The translations under genes and the position numbers were made by a program. Positions 32,100-44,100 of a DNA stretch of 64,000 nt are shown here, piece after piece. Below the pieces are notes generated by a model, which was not told where the DNA came from, did not search any database, and saw only the letters and a program-made list of their open reading frames with translations. The stretch is from contig CM036753.1 in the NCBI GenBank assembly GCA_020796225.1, positions 5,513,001-5,577,000 of the forward strand, read 5' to 3'. Positions within the stretch are counted from its first letter, which is position 1, and the number at the start of each line of letters is the position of its first letter. This DNA comes from Arion vulgaris. Its lineage: Eukaryota > Mollusca > Gastropoda > Stylommatophora > Arionidae.

Positions 32100-32734
32100 G
32101 TAAGAATTTTTACCTTACACACTTCAACAACTAGGCCATGCTTGCATATTTTTAGGTCACGATGTAGAGTGCTGTATACCTGATGACCTAGATACTACTT
32201 TTCATGTCCCTATTTCGCCCTGGTTATTTAGCACGCGCGCTAAAAATTGTTAAACGGGCACAGTGGAGAAAGTATATCACATTTCATCTGCTTTGGATAC
32301 TTATAATAGTTTAAATATCACCAAACAGGCATAGACAAGGAATGTCTGTCCTTCAACTAACACGTCTGTGAGATTAAGTGTTTTGTGGTTTCTTGGATTT
32401 CAAGTATCGACGTTTGAAGAAAATACTATTTCTAGCAGTATTTGATGGTAGAGATTATATGAACCGTGTTTGTGCGCCGTCGTTGATAGGTGTGATCAAG
32501 CTTGAAGTAGAATAAAACATCGGTCTACCTACACACGCAGATTAAACTGATTACCATCAAATTGTGTTAATGGATTATTTCAGGTATGTGTTGTATATGA
32601 TAGTAATTATAGGTAATGTTTATGTATTGTAGATATGATGTGTTTTAGCGAGTTTTTGAGAATTATATAATTAGTTGTTTTATGTATGGGCTATATGGAA
32701 TTGGTTGTTTTATGTATGGGCTATGTGGAATCTA
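32100..32734. other. No recognised feature
   Basis: AT-rich. GTTTTATGTATGGGCTATA occurs twice near 32678-32725. Confidence 0.4.
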
Positions 32735-32915
32735 TCTGTGATCGTCTGTAGCTTACGCGGTAGTGTGCTCGATCACAACCGAAGAGAACTTGGTTCAAGC
32801 TCCGCGACGGGCAAATTTGGAAGGAAATTAGTTTCCTTGGATTTTTACGAACGATAAAAATAGGCATCACCGTTCAGAAAGCAATGGCAAACTACTGAAC
32901 GTATAAGTGGTACCT
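32735..32915 (+). mobile_element. tRNA-derived SINE S4, plus-strand copy
   Basis: TCTGTAGCTTACGCGGTAGT (A box), TGGTTCAAGCTCC (B box), GGATTTTTACGAACGATAAA and the conserved 3' core CGTTCAGAAAGCAATGGCAA with ACTACTGAACG. Same order as the minus-strand copy at 14.1 kb. Confidence 0.82.
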
Positions 32916-32976
32916 AGACAAAATTGACGACTCTTTTACTGTTGTTGATGGCCACGTCCTGTACAGGATATACCAG

Positions 32977-33170
32977 GATTTGCATTTCATATCTGGAATC
33001 TTAAGGTAGTACTGATTTGCATTTCATATATGGAATCTTAAGGTAGTACTGATTTGCATTTAATATCTGGAATCTTAAGGTAGTACTGATTTGCATTTCA
33101 TATCTGGAATCTTAAGGTAGTACTGATTTGCATTTCATATCTGGAATCTTAAGGTAGTACGGATTTGCAT
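32977..33170. repeat. 37-bp minisatellite, 5 copies
   Basis: Unit: GATTTGCATTTCATATCTGG then AATCTTAAGGTAGTACT. Units are nearly identical. Confidence 0.95.
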
Positions 33171-33291
33171 ACTTTTACCCCCTTTATCGCAGTTCTGTGC
33201 ATAGGTGTCAAATTTCATTTTTCCAAGATGGGGAGCGTTTGGGGCAAAGTGAAAAAAATAAACATTTTTGATTGGTAGATTACTACGCGGC

Positions 33292-36200
33292 ATCGGAGAA
33301 GACCAGGTTCAGATATGATTTGGATTGCTGATCCATGTATTGAAATATGAACTTGAAGACCAGGTTCAGATATGATTTGGATTGCTGATCCATGTATTGA
33401 AATATGAACTTAAAGACCAGGTTCAGATAGGATTTGGATTGCTGATCCATGTATTGAAATATGAACTTGAAGACCAGGTTCAGATATGATTTGGATTGCT
33501 GATCCATGTATTGAAATATGAACTTGAAGACCAGGTTCAGATAGGATTTGGATTGCTGATCCATGTATTGAAATATGAACTTGAAGACCAGGTTCAGATA
33601 TGATTTGGATTGCTGATCCATGTATTGAAATATGAACTTGAAGACCAGGTTCAGATATGATTTGGATTGCTGATCCATGTATTGAAATATGAACTTGAAG
33701 ACCAGGTTCAGATATGATTTGAATTGCTGATCCATGTATTGAAATATGAACTTGAAGACCAGGTTCAGATATGATTTGAATTGCTGATCCATGTATTGAA
33801 ATATGAACTTGAAGACCAGGTTCAGATATGATTTGGATTGCTGATCCATGTATTGAAATATGAACTTGAAGACCAGGTTCAGATATGATTTGGATTGCTG
33901 ATCCATGTATTGAAATATGAACTTGAAGACCAGGTTCAAATATGATTTGAATTGTATCCATGTATTGAAATATGAACTTGAAGACCAGGTTCAGATATGA
34001 TTTGAATTGCTGATCCATGTATTGAAATATGAACTTGAAGACCAGGTTCAGATATGATTTGGATTGCTGATCCATGTATTGAAATATGAACTTGAAGACC
34101 AGGTTCAAATATGATTTGAATTGCTGATCCATGTATTGAAATATGAACTTGAAGACCAGGTTCAGATATGATTTGAATTGCTGATCCATGTATTGAAATA
34201 TGAACTTGAAGACCAGGTTCAGATATGATTTGGATTGCTGATCCATGTATTGAAATATGAACTTGAAGACCAGGTTCAGATAGGATTTGGATTGCTGATC
34301 CATGTATTGAAATATGAACTTGAAGACCAGGTTCAGATATGATTTGGATTGCTGATCCATGTATTGAAATATGAACTTGAAGACCAGGTTCAGATATGAT
34401 TTGGATTGCTGATCCATGTATTGAAATATGAACTTGAAGACCAGGTTCAGATATGATTTGGATTGCTGATCCATGTATTGAAATATGAACTGAAGACCAG
34501 GTTCAGATATGATTTGGATTAGTGATCCATGTATTGAAATATGAACTTGAAGACCAGGTTCAGATATGATTTGAATTGCTGATCCATGTATTGAAATATG
34601 AACTTGAAGACCAGGTTCAGATATGATTTTGATTGCTGATCCATGTATTGAAATATGAACTTGAAGACCAGGTTCAGATATGATTTGGATTGCTGATCCA
34701 TGTATTGAAATATGAACTTGAAGACCAGGTTCAGATATGATTTGAATTGCTGATCCATGTATTGAAATATGAACTTGAAGACCAGGTTCAGATATGATTT
34801 AAAATTGCTGATCCATGTATTGAAATATGAACTTGAAGACCAGGTTAGATATGATTTGAGATTGCTGATCCATGTATTGAAATATGAACTTGAAGACCAG
34901 GTTCAGATATGATTTAGATTGCTGATCCATGTATTGAAATATGAACTTGAAGACCAGGTTCAGATATGATTTGGATTGTTGATCCATGTATTGAAATAGT
35001 GAACTTGAAGACCAGGTTCAGATATGATTTTGATTGCTGATCCATGTATTGAAATATGAACTTGAAGACCAGGTTCAGATATGATTTGAATTGCTGATCC
35101 ATGTATTGAAATATGAACTTGAAGACCAGGTTCAAATATGATTTGAATTGCTGATCCATGTATTGAAATATGAACTTGAAGACCAGGTTCAGATATGATT
35201 TAGATTGCTGATCCATGTATTGAAATATGAACTTGAAGACCAGGTTCAGATATGATTTGAATTGCTGATCCATGTATTGAAATATGAACTTGAAGACCAG
35301 GTTCAGATATGATTTAGATTGCTGATCCATGTATTGAAATATGAACTTGAAGACCAGGTTCAGATATGATTTGGATTGCTGATCCATGTATTGAAATATG
35401 AACTTGAAGACCAGGTTCAGATATGATTTGAATTGCTGATCCATGTATTGAAATATGAACTTGAAGACCAGGTTCAGATATGATTTGGATTGCTGATCCA
35501 TGTATTGAAATATGAACTTGAAGACCAGGTTCAGATATGATTTGAATTGCTGATCCATGTATTGAAATATGAACTTGAAGACCAGGTTCAGATATGATTT
35601 GAATTGCTGATCCATGTATTGAAATATGAACTTGAAGACCAGGTTCAGATATGATTTAGATTGCTGATCCATGTATTGAAATATGAACTTGAAGACCAGG
35701 TTCAGATATGATTTGAATTGCTGATCCATGTATTGAAATATGAACTTGAAGACCAGGTTCAGATATGATTTGAATTGCTGATCCATGTATTGAAATATGA
35801 ACTTGAAGACCAGGTTCAGATATGATTTGGATTGCTGATCCATTTATTGAAATATGAACTTGAAGACCAGGTTCAGATATGATTTGGATTGCTGATCCAT
35901 GTATTGAAATATGAACTTGAAGACCAGGTTCAGATATGATTTGGATTGCTGATCCATGTATTGAAATATGAACTTGAAGACCAGGTTCAGATATGATTTT
36001 GATTGCTGATCCATGTATTGAAATATGAACTTGAAGACCAGGTTCAGATATGATTTGGATTGCTGATCCATGTATTGAAATATGAACTTGAAGACCAGGT
36101 TCAGATATGATTTGGATTGCTGATCCATGTATTGAAATATGAACTTGAAGACCAGGTTCAGATATGATTTGAATTGCTGATCCATGTATTGAAATATGAA

Positions 36201-37282
36201 CTTGAAGACCAGGTTCAGATATGATTTGAATTGCTGATCCATGTATTGAAATATGAACTTGAAGACCAGGTTCAGATATGATTTGGATTGCTGATCCATG
36301 TATTGAAATATGAACTTGAAGACCAGGTTCAGATATGATTTGGATTGCTGATCCATGTATTGAAATATGAACTTGAAGACCAGGTTCAGATATGATTTGG
36401 ATTGCTGATCCATGTATTGAAATATGAACTTGAAGACCAGGTTCAGATATGATTTGGATTGCTGATCCATGTATTGAAATATGAACTTGAAGACCAGGTT
36501 CAGATATGATTTGGATTGCTGATCCATGTATTGAAATATGAACTTGAAGACCAGGTTCAGATATGATTTGGATTGCTGATCCATGTATTGAAATATGAAC
36601 TTGAAGACCAGGTTCAGATATGATTTGAATTGCTGATCCATGTATTGAAATATGAACTTGAAGACCAGGTTCAGATATGATTTGGATTGCTGATCCATGT
36701 ATTGAAATATGAACTTGAAGACCAGGTTCAGATATGATTTGGATTGCTGATCCATGTATTGAAATATGAACTTGAAGACCAGGTTCAGATATGATTTGGA
36801 TTGCTGATCCATGTATTGAAATATGAACTTGAAGACCAGGTTCAGATATGATTTGAATTGCTGATCCATGTATTGAAATATGAACTTGAAGACCAGGTTC
36901 AGATATGATTTGAATTGCTGATCCATGTATTGAAATATGAACTTGAAGACCAGGTTCAGATATGATTTGAATTGCTGATCCATGTATTGAAATATGAACT
37001 TGAAGACCAGGTTCAGATATGATTTGGATTGCTGATCCATGTATTGAAATATGAACTTGAAGACCAGGTTCAGATATGATTTGGATTGCTGATCCATGTA
37101 TTGAAATATGAACTTGAAGACCAGGTTCAGATATGATTTGAATTGCTGATCCATGTATTGAAATATGAACTTGAAGACCAGGTTCAGATATGATTTGAAT
37201 TGCTGATCCATGTATTGAAATATGAACTTGAAGACCAGGTTCAGATATGATTTGAATTGCTGATCCATGTATTGAAATATGA
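33292..37282. repeat. Major satellite: 57-bp unit, about 70 copies
   Basis: Unit: GATTGCTGATCCATGTATTG, AAATATGAACTTGAAGACCA and GGTTCAGATATGATTTG. Units differ mainly at one site (TTGGATTG, TTGAATTG, TTAGATTG, TTTGATTG), interspersed along the array. Since 57 is a multiple of three and the minus strand lacks stops in this unit, ORFs of up to 474 residues arise, repeating MDQQSKSYLNLVFKFIFQY. Frame-breaking deletions (about 33950 and 34490) show that frame is not under selection. A tRNA-like SINE piece abuts the right end. Confidence 0.97.
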
Positions 37283-37289
37283 AATTCTT

Positions 37290-37410
37290 AATAAAGATTA
37301 CGTCAGAAATAAAGTTTGTGGTTCGAATCCTGTGTTTGGTAATATTTTTTTCTTCTTCTGGAATCTCCTAATACTTGTACACTGTTTAATTATTGATTAT
37401 ATTCATTGGC
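37290..37410 (+). mobile_element. SINE S7 partial copy at the satellite edge
   Basis: AAATAAAGTTTGTGGTTCGA then ATCCTGTGTTTGG includes a perfect B box GGTTCGAATCC. Downstream AATATTTTTTTCTTCTTCTG and AATACTTGTACACTGT parallel 15.99-16.08 kb. The A-box half is missing, replaced by the 57-bp satellite. Confidence 0.65.
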
Positions 37411-38188
37411 TTCCGTTGATTCCACCCGGGGTTCTTACATAAATCTCATTATTCTCAATATTAACTTCAGATAAATATTAAAATTAATGCTAGCTAGCAA
37501 CAGCCAGTCACAGTGTTTTATCAGAAAGTCATTTTTCAAGATGGGAGGGTGTGATGGGGAAAGTTCCGGTTGTAGCACCAATAATTATATTATTATCAAT
37601 CAATCTAGTGCCATGCCGACCTGTGTAGATGATCATGTCTCTCCATAACTCTCTCTCTAATTAGCGCATCTATATTGTTATAAACATTCTAAATATCAAG
37701 ATTATCTGCACGAGAATTTATCACTATTTTACTTGTTTCATCATAGCGAGGGAATACATGCTTAACATTTCAGGAAAAAATGTCTTACAAATGTAGTTTG
37801 TTTGTTTAATATTGAACACATTTCTATCACTTCTGTTGAACAGAAATTGTATTTATGGTTGTAATGATGCTGTTGTTGAACAATACATCAGAGACGTTAA
37901 CGTAGTACTTTTGACAGATGCCCTGTCAAGACTTAGTTCATAGTAGGTGTACTAATACGGAAGTGTTCTAGACGACATGAAGTCAACCACTCTGTCATTT
38001 CTAATATATTGTAAGATTTCTTTATCAACAACAAAACTGTGGAAGAAGACAGAAGGGATTCATATTTCAGAATAACAAATCTGTGATAAGATCGATGATG
38101 TTGTCATGGCGTTGAGGGACAGAGCAGCAACTACCCACGCTTTGAGGATACAGCTGCGAGCGTTATACGGCGTGGCTGTAGAAGCGAC
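37411..38188. other. No recognised feature
   Basis: AT-rich sequence without identifiable repeats or genes. Confidence 0.4.
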
Positions 38189-38260
38189 TAAACCAGCGTT
38201 TCCCAAAGTGGACTGTACGCCCCCCCCAGAGGGCGCTGAAGCGTTCTAGGGGGGCGATAG
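38189..38260 (+). mobile_element. Possible hAT-type transposon terminus
   Basis: CAGCGTTTCCCAAAGTGG followed by CCCCCCCAGAGGGCGCTGAA resembles the terminal repeat of hAT elements (C-A-G-x-G-x-T-T-C-C-C-A-A-A). I found no opposite terminal repeat or 8-bp target duplication. Confidence 0.3.
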
Positions 38261-38534
38261 CGGGTTCAGAAGAATTTGTATAGTGTTCAGGCGATTAGGG
38301 TCGGTGGCTCCTTAAAGAAGAAATTAATAATAAATATTTTAAAATAAACTATTTTCGTGATTTTGCTATTGAATAATCATTTACAATCTGAATTCTGCGT
38401 TTAAATTCATCTTATGCCCGTCTTACACGATCCATTTTTTCATCAATTTTCTATTTCATGCATATAATCATTTGAAAATTGACCATATATGTCAGAAATA
38501 TATATCAATTGTCTATGTCAAAGAGAAAATAGAG

Positions 38535-38640
38535 CATGTATATATCGTGCAAGATAAAGTAAACACTATAGGGAAGGGGAGGAGGCAAGGAATTGTTATC
38601 GTGCAAGATAAAGTAAACACTATAGGGAAGGGGAGAGACA
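38535..38640. repeat. 53-bp tandem duplication
   Basis: ATCGTGCAAGATAAAGTAAA followed by CACTATAGGGAAGGGGAG occurs at about 38546 and 38599. Confidence 0.85.
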
Positions 38641-39589
38641 TAATTTAGACATTGACAACATTGAGACGAAAGACATACAAGGAAACAGACTATATTGACG
38701 GTATGTTACTTCTTAAACTTCAAAGGAAATCAGAAACAAGTATCTCTGACATTTATCTCATTATATTTTCCATTTGTTTCACACATTTTTCTTCTTCTTC
38801 TCAACATATGCTCTGGTTTGTCTTTTCTTCCTTACCCGATCTTGTCATCAAATAGGTCAGTGCATGCCAGGCAGTTTCACCCGGAACCAATCTGTGCTAG
38901 TGCAGTGCCGGTTGGTTGATCGCTCAGTTCGCGGTTCCCTGTGGCTATGCTTCAATGACTTAACAGGTTCCAATCCTTTGATAATAGCGTGCTGCAACCA
39001 TAATTTTATGCAGTATATATTTAGAATATATAAATTGTCGACCATGATGACTTTGAATAGCCAGGGGAGGTGTGCTCTACTTACGACTAAACCTATTGAT
39101 GACTGGATAAATTGTCCGTTGAGTTCTGATTCAGAAACTTGATATAAAAATGGTGGTAATGCTTTAGTGATTTAGAACGAAAAGGGAATACAAAAAGAAA
39201 ATTTATTGGTGTATGATTGGTTAGACGGGTTAGTCAACACAGTCAGGGTGTCCGGATCTGTATGGAATATAGAAGTGGATGTTACGTGTTGGTGATATTC
39301 AATGATATTTACTGATGGTTGGAATACATTAAGGTAATGTTGTGCAAATAGTATAAGTATATACACAATTGTTTTGATTGAATCAATTTTTGACCAATGA
39401 AATGTTGAGCTACTCTTAAGAGCCGTTCTGCTCTTGGGGGGATCTGCAATGCTTCTTCATATTCATTCCATTGAATTTGTATCAATTTTCCTGTACTGTG
39501 CGCGCATCTATCTGTTTCTGTGGGGTGTCTGTCCCTCATCACCGTATGCGAAATACATACTTATCATATCTATCTAGCACTGTTTGACA
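38641..39589. other. No recognised gene
   Basis: ORFs of 60-120 residues (for example 38774-39142) match nothing I recognise. GACTTAACAGGTTCCAATCC near 38955 resembles a B box, but no A box is apparent. Confidence 0.35.
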
Positions 39590-40065
39590 GTTCTCATCGT
39601 GTCAATGTCGTGTGTTTTCTTTCATCGTGTCACTGTCTATGTGTTTTGTTCTCATCGTATCACTGTCTGTGTGTTTCTGTTCTCATCGTGTCAATGTCTA
39701 TGTGTTTTGTTCTCATCTTGTCAATGTCTGTGAGTTTCTGTTCTCATCTTGTCAATGTCTATGTGTTTTGTTCTCATCTTGTCACTGTCTGTGAGTTTCT
39801 GTTCTCATCGTGTCAATGTCTATGTGTTTCTATTGTTCTCATCTTGTCAATGTCTGTGTGTTTCTGTTGTTCTCATCTTGTCAATGTCTGTGTGTTTCTT
39901 TTATTCTCATCTTGTCAATGTCTATGTGTCTTGTTCTCATCGTGTCACTGTCTGTGAGTTTCTGTTCTCATCGTGTCAATGTCTATGTGTTTCTATTGTT
40001 CTCATCTTGTCAATGTCTATGTGTTTCTGTTGTTCTCATCTTGTCAATGTCTGTGTATTTTCTGC
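39590..40065. repeat. 30/33-bp minisatellite, about 15 copies
   Basis: Unit: TTCTCATCTTGTCAATGTCT then GTGTGTTTCTGT. Variants have CATCGTGTCACTG and a 3-bp TTG insertion. Frame-open because unit lengths are multiples of three; Cys/Val/Ser-rich ORFs are artefacts. Confidence 0.93.
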
Positions 40066-40178
40066 TGTGTTATTGAGTAGTGAAACATCATGTCAAATCA
40101 GCCAATATATGCTCAGTCTCTCACCACAATAATATTTGAAGCTTTCGTTGAAAGATCATGTTACATGCTAGTTACAAC

Positions 40179-40632
40179 ACTTAGTCGCTCTCATACGCTC
40201 TCTCCATCACTTAGTTGATCTCATACGCTCTCTCCATCACTTAGTTGATCTCATACGCTCTCTCCATCACTTAGTTGATCTCATACGCTCTCTCCATCAC
40301 TTAGTTGATCTCATACGCTCTCTCCATCACTTAGTTGATCTCATACGCTCTCTCCATCACTTAGTCGCTCTCATACGCTCTCTCCATCACTTAGTCGCTC
40401 TCATACGCTCTCTCCATCACCTAGTCGATCTCATACGCTCTCTTCATCACTTAGTCGATCTCATACGCTCTCTCCATCACTTAGTTGATGTCATACGCTC
40501 TCTCCATCACTTAGTTGATCTCATACGCTCTCCCCATCACTTAGTTGATCCCATACGTTCTCTCCATCACTTAGTTAATCTCATACGCTCTCTCCATCAC
40601 TTAGTCGCTCTCATACGCTCTCTCCATCACGC
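40179..40632. repeat. 30-bp minisatellite, 15 copies
   Basis: Unit: CACTTAGTTGATCTCATACG then CTCTCTCCAT. TTGATC and TCGCTC variants occur in blocks. Confidence 0.95.
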
Positions 40633-40693
40633 TCGTTCAACCTTTGATTCATAGTTCGCGCTGTCGTAATATAATTACTTCATCAATTATTGT

Positions 40694-40772
40694 ATCACCA
40701 TTCAGTACCACCATTCAGTATCACCATTCAGTATCACCATTCAGTACCACCATTCAGTATCACCATTCAGTA
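40694..40772. repeat. 13-bp minisatellite, left half (split by LINE-A)
   Basis: Unit CACCATTCAGTAT or CACCATTCAGTAC, about six copies. The same unit resumes at 41.7 kb on the far side of LINE-A. Confidence 0.92.
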
Positions 40773-40774
40773 AT

Positions 40775-41690
40775 AATAGCCGTCCATCGCAAGCGATGAT
40801 GACAACAATCTCAGACGTGTACTGTTGCACCTCTCTGGTGTGTGCGGAGGTGACTGTAGAGTCCAATCCTAGAACAGAATCCCCGACCACAGGTGGGGCA
40901 TACATGATCAGGTTAGACATGTGCGTGTTGTGTGCTCTGTCTTTTCGCGCTGCTCGTTTTCTCTGTGACTCAACAATACGATGATTCTCAGCTATTCGGG
41001 TTCCTCTTTGTTGTTACAGCGCCACATTTGGCGATCTTGCGCAAGGATTCCCAGCACGTATTGTCTATATCGAAGCATTTCAGAGACACTTTAAGAGTGT
41101 CTTTACAGCGTTTTTTCTGTCCACCAGCTAAACGTCTGCCCCTTCAAGCTCGCCATACATCAACTGTTTTGGGATGCGTTTATCAGGCATTCGAGCAACG
41201 TGACCGACCCATCTCAGTTGGGCCTTCTGCAACAGGGTGTTGACGCTTGGGATCTTTGCTCTTGTGAGGACTTCGCTGTCTGGAATTTTGTCCTGCCAGT
41301 TTATTTTTAGTATTCTGCGTAGACAGCTTGTGTGGAAATGGTTTAATTTTCTTCCGTGTCTGCTATACACTGTCCATGTCTCGCTTGCGTACAGCAGCGT
41401 GGTTAGCACTATGGCCTGGTAAACTTTCAGCTTTGTGACTATGCTTATCCCCTTCCGTTTCCACACAGTGACACGTAACCTTCCGAACGCAGCACTGGCT
41501 TTGGATATCCTATTGTGGACCTCAGAATCTATGTTTGCCGATCTGGATAGGAGGCTGCCAAGATAAGCAAAGTTGTCCGTTGACTGGAGACGCTGGTGTT
41601 TAATGTTGATGACTGGATCGTAATACTGTTCTCTAGGGGCGGCTGGAACATGACCTCTGTTTTTTTGGTGTTTCAGTACCAATGCAAATG
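40775..41690 (-). pseudogene. LINE-A: 5'-truncated reverse-transcriptase C-terminus and 3' end
   Basis: The minus-strand ORF 41682-41128 includes NFAYLGSLLSRSANIDSEVH, RISKASAAFGRLR, LTTLLYASETWTVYSRHGRK, LNHFHTSCLRRILKINWQDK, LLQKAQLRWVGHVARM and RIPKQLMYGELEG. This is the thumb and post-RT region of a non-LTR reverse transcriptase, lacking the fingers/palm and its F/Y-A-D-D box. The reading then continues with frameshifts (ITEKTSS-like tail) to a 3' UTR ending at GATGGACGGC. It lies within a 13-bp minisatellite found on both sides. Confidence 0.88.
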
Positions 41691-41699
41691 TTCAGTACA

Positions 41700-41772
41700 A
41701 ATGGTGTTTCACCATTCAGTATCAACATTCAGTATCACCATTCAGTACCACCATTCAGTATCACCATTCAGC
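41700..41772. repeat. 13-bp minisatellite, right half (split by LINE-A)
   Basis: CACCATTCAGTAT-type units, about five, with AACATTCAGTAT variants nearest the LINE. Same unit as 40694-40772. Confidence 0.9.
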
Positions 41773-41939
41773 ATAAAAGTATTACTTTCAGCTCATTCTG
41801 AAGCACATTTCATCACCATTTTCTTCTTCATCTTCAATGATCCAGCGGTGTTTGGGGCTCTTTCCCTTCGGCCAAATGCCACGGAATTGTGTCTACTTGT
41901 TTTTTGTAAGTTGTTTTGTTCCATATAAAGTGTTTCATT

Positions 41940-42725
41940 TATCTGGTTTTAAGGGAAGAAGTACAACGAACACAAACTTCAACAACACATAAATGCACTA
42001 CAAGCGACATGCAAAAATATGACATGAAAATTAACACCTCCAAAACAGAAGTCATGACATTAAGTAGGTCAACAGGTCAACTAAATATACACGTGAATAA
42101 TGTCAAAATACAACAGACTCCAGAATTCAAATATCTCGGGAGTATATTTACAGCAGATGGAAAGATGGACAGAGAAATCGAGACTAGATGCCAGAAGGCA
42201 AGCGCAGTGACAAACCAACTGTCACCACTATTAAAACATCCAAGCATTAACATGGCAGTCAAACGACAACTGATAAACTGCATATTTATTCCAACTCTCT
42301 GCTATCAGTGCCAAACATGGCCCCTGTCTAAGACACTAGAAAGAAAGATTACAACATGTGAAATGAGATGTCTACGAAAAGCTGTCAACGTTACAAGGAG
42401 AGATATAATGAGAAACGAGAATATCAGAAGCATCGTTGTTACTATACCATGCATACAGTACATCGAGAAGCAGAGAATCAAGTGGTTCGGCCATCTAATG
42501 AAAATGGAACCACATTTACTATCATCACGTGCCTACAATAATCGACGCTCAGGGCGCAGAGCACGAGGCAAGCCAAGAACACGATGGATAGATAACATTT
42601 CAGAGTCCCTGCAAAAGCATGGACTGACAACGTCAAGTGCAACACACCTGGCACAAGATAGAAAACTAACTCTCCCACGACGCTTCACGGCAAATGTGGT
42701 TAAGATAAGATAAGATAAGATAAAG
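41940..42725 (+). pseudogene. LINE-B: best-preserved post-RT C-terminus with (AAGAT)n tail
   Basis: About 240 uninterrupted residues: KYDMKINTSKTEVMTLSRST, FKYLGSIFTADGKMDREIET, IFIPTLCYQCQTWPLSKTLE, EMRCLRKAVNVTRRDIMRNE, QRIKWFGHLMKMEPH, RARGKPRTRWIDNISESLQK and a terminal RKLTLPRRFTANVVKIR. K-x-x-x-M, F-K-Y-L-G, W-F-G-H-L and R-x-R-G-x-P-R are standard for the region after the catalytic palm. The catalytic A-D-D is absent, so it is 5'-truncated. It ends in AAGATAAGATAAGATAAGAT, a typical LINE tail. The intact frame suggests a relatively young insertion. Confidence 0.9.
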
Positions 42726-42827
42726 GAAGAAGTATCTTCCTGGCGTCATCTAGTGCTTGGCAACTGAAGAGGTGTTGGTCAACGGTTTCACGATGAAATG
42801 CACACATCTGGCACACTGAAGTGTGTT

Positions 42828-43064
42828 AGCTTCTTCTTCTTCTTCTTCGAATACTCCATATCGACCACTTGTTAACCACTCTTTTGATTTGTATGTGATC
42901 TGAGCATAAGAGCGATTGTACGTTGTGCCAGTTATGAGCCTACAAGTAGGACTGCACATCTAATTTCTGAAACGCTTTTTATTTACTAGGGTAGCTTCAC
43001 TAGACCCTTACCTCAGTCACCACTTACGTCATGGCTTTGTAGGTAGCAGTGTTACTATTCTTTG
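42828..43064 (-). mobile_element. Dispersed repeat S2 (minus strand) grading into the 45-bp satellite
   Basis: CTTCTTCTTCTTCTTCGAAT (tail), CCATATCGACCACTTGTTAA, GATTTGTATGTGATCTGAGC, GCGATTGTACGTTGTGCCAG, CTTTTTATTTACTAGGGTAG and then TTTGTAGGTAGCAGTG, where the 45-bp tandem array begins. Confidence 0.8.
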
Positions 43065-44100
43065 CTCTCTTACAACATACTTTGTAGGTAGCAGTGTTAC
43101 TATTCTTTGCTCTCTTACAACATGCTTTGTAGGTATCAGTGTTACTATTCTTTGCTCTCTTACAACATGCTTTGTAGGTATCAGTGCTACTATTCTTTGC
43201 TCTCTTACAACATGCTTTGTAGGTAGCAGTGTTACTATTCTTTGCTCTCTTACAACATGCTTTGTAGGTATCAGTGTTACTATTCTTTGCTCTCTTACAA
43301 CATGCTTTGTAGGTATCAGTGTTACTATTCTTTGCTCTCTTACAACATGCTTTGTAGGTATCAGTGTTACTATTCTTTGCTCTCTTACAACATGCTTTGT
43401 AGGTATCAGTGTTACTATTCTTTGCTCTCTTACAACATGCTATGTAGGTAGCAGTGTTACTATTCTTTGCTCTCTTACAACATGCTTTGTAGGTATCAGT
43501 GTTACTATTCTTGCTCTCTTACAACATGCTTGTAGGTATCAGTGTTACTATTCTTTGCTCTCTTACAACATGCTTTGTAGGTATCAGTGTTACTATTCTT
43601 TGCTCTCTTACAACATGCTTTGTAGGTATCAGTGTTACTATTCTTTGCTCTCTTACAACATGCTTTGTAGGTATCAGTGTTACTATTCTTTGCTCTCTTA
43701 CAACATGCTTTGTAGGTATCAGTGTTACTATTCTTTGCTCTCTTACAACATGCTTTGTAGGTATCAGTGTTACTATTCTTTGCTCTCTTACAACATGCTT
43801 TGTAGGTATCAGTGTTACTATTCTTTGCTCTCTTACAACATGCTTTGTAGGTATCAGTGTTACTATTCTTTGCTCTCTTACAACATGCTTTGTAGGTATC
43901 AGTGTTACTATTCTTTGCTCTCTTACAACATGCTTTGTAGGTATCAGTGTTACTATTCTTTGCTCTCTTACAACATGCTTTGTAGGTATCAGTGTTACTA
44001 TTCTTTGCTCTCTTACAACATGCTTTGTAGGTATCAGTGTTACTATTCTTTGCTCTCTTACAACATGCTTTGTAGGTATCAGTGTTACTATTCTTTGCTC
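43065..44100. repeat. 45-bp satellite, about 23 copies, grown inside S2
   Basis: Unit: TTTGTAGGTATCAGTGTTAC, TATTCTTTGCTCTCTTACAA and CATGC. All of it corresponds to the S2 segment CTCTTACGACATG, CYTTGTAGGTATCAGTG, TTACTATTCTTTGCTCCC. After the last unit the S2 sequence resumes (TTTGCTCCCCTTGTGAGCCC, 44094 on). Units are very homogeneous. The period is a multiple of three, so long ORFs on both strands are artefacts. Confidence 0.95.

Noticed and set aside
33283..37268. Very long minus-strand ORFs of a 19-residue repeat as a repetitive structural protein gene
   Set aside because: The 57-bp period is divisible by three, the variation is not biased to synonymous sites, frame-breaking indels are present, and no start region, signal peptide or flanking gene structure is seen.
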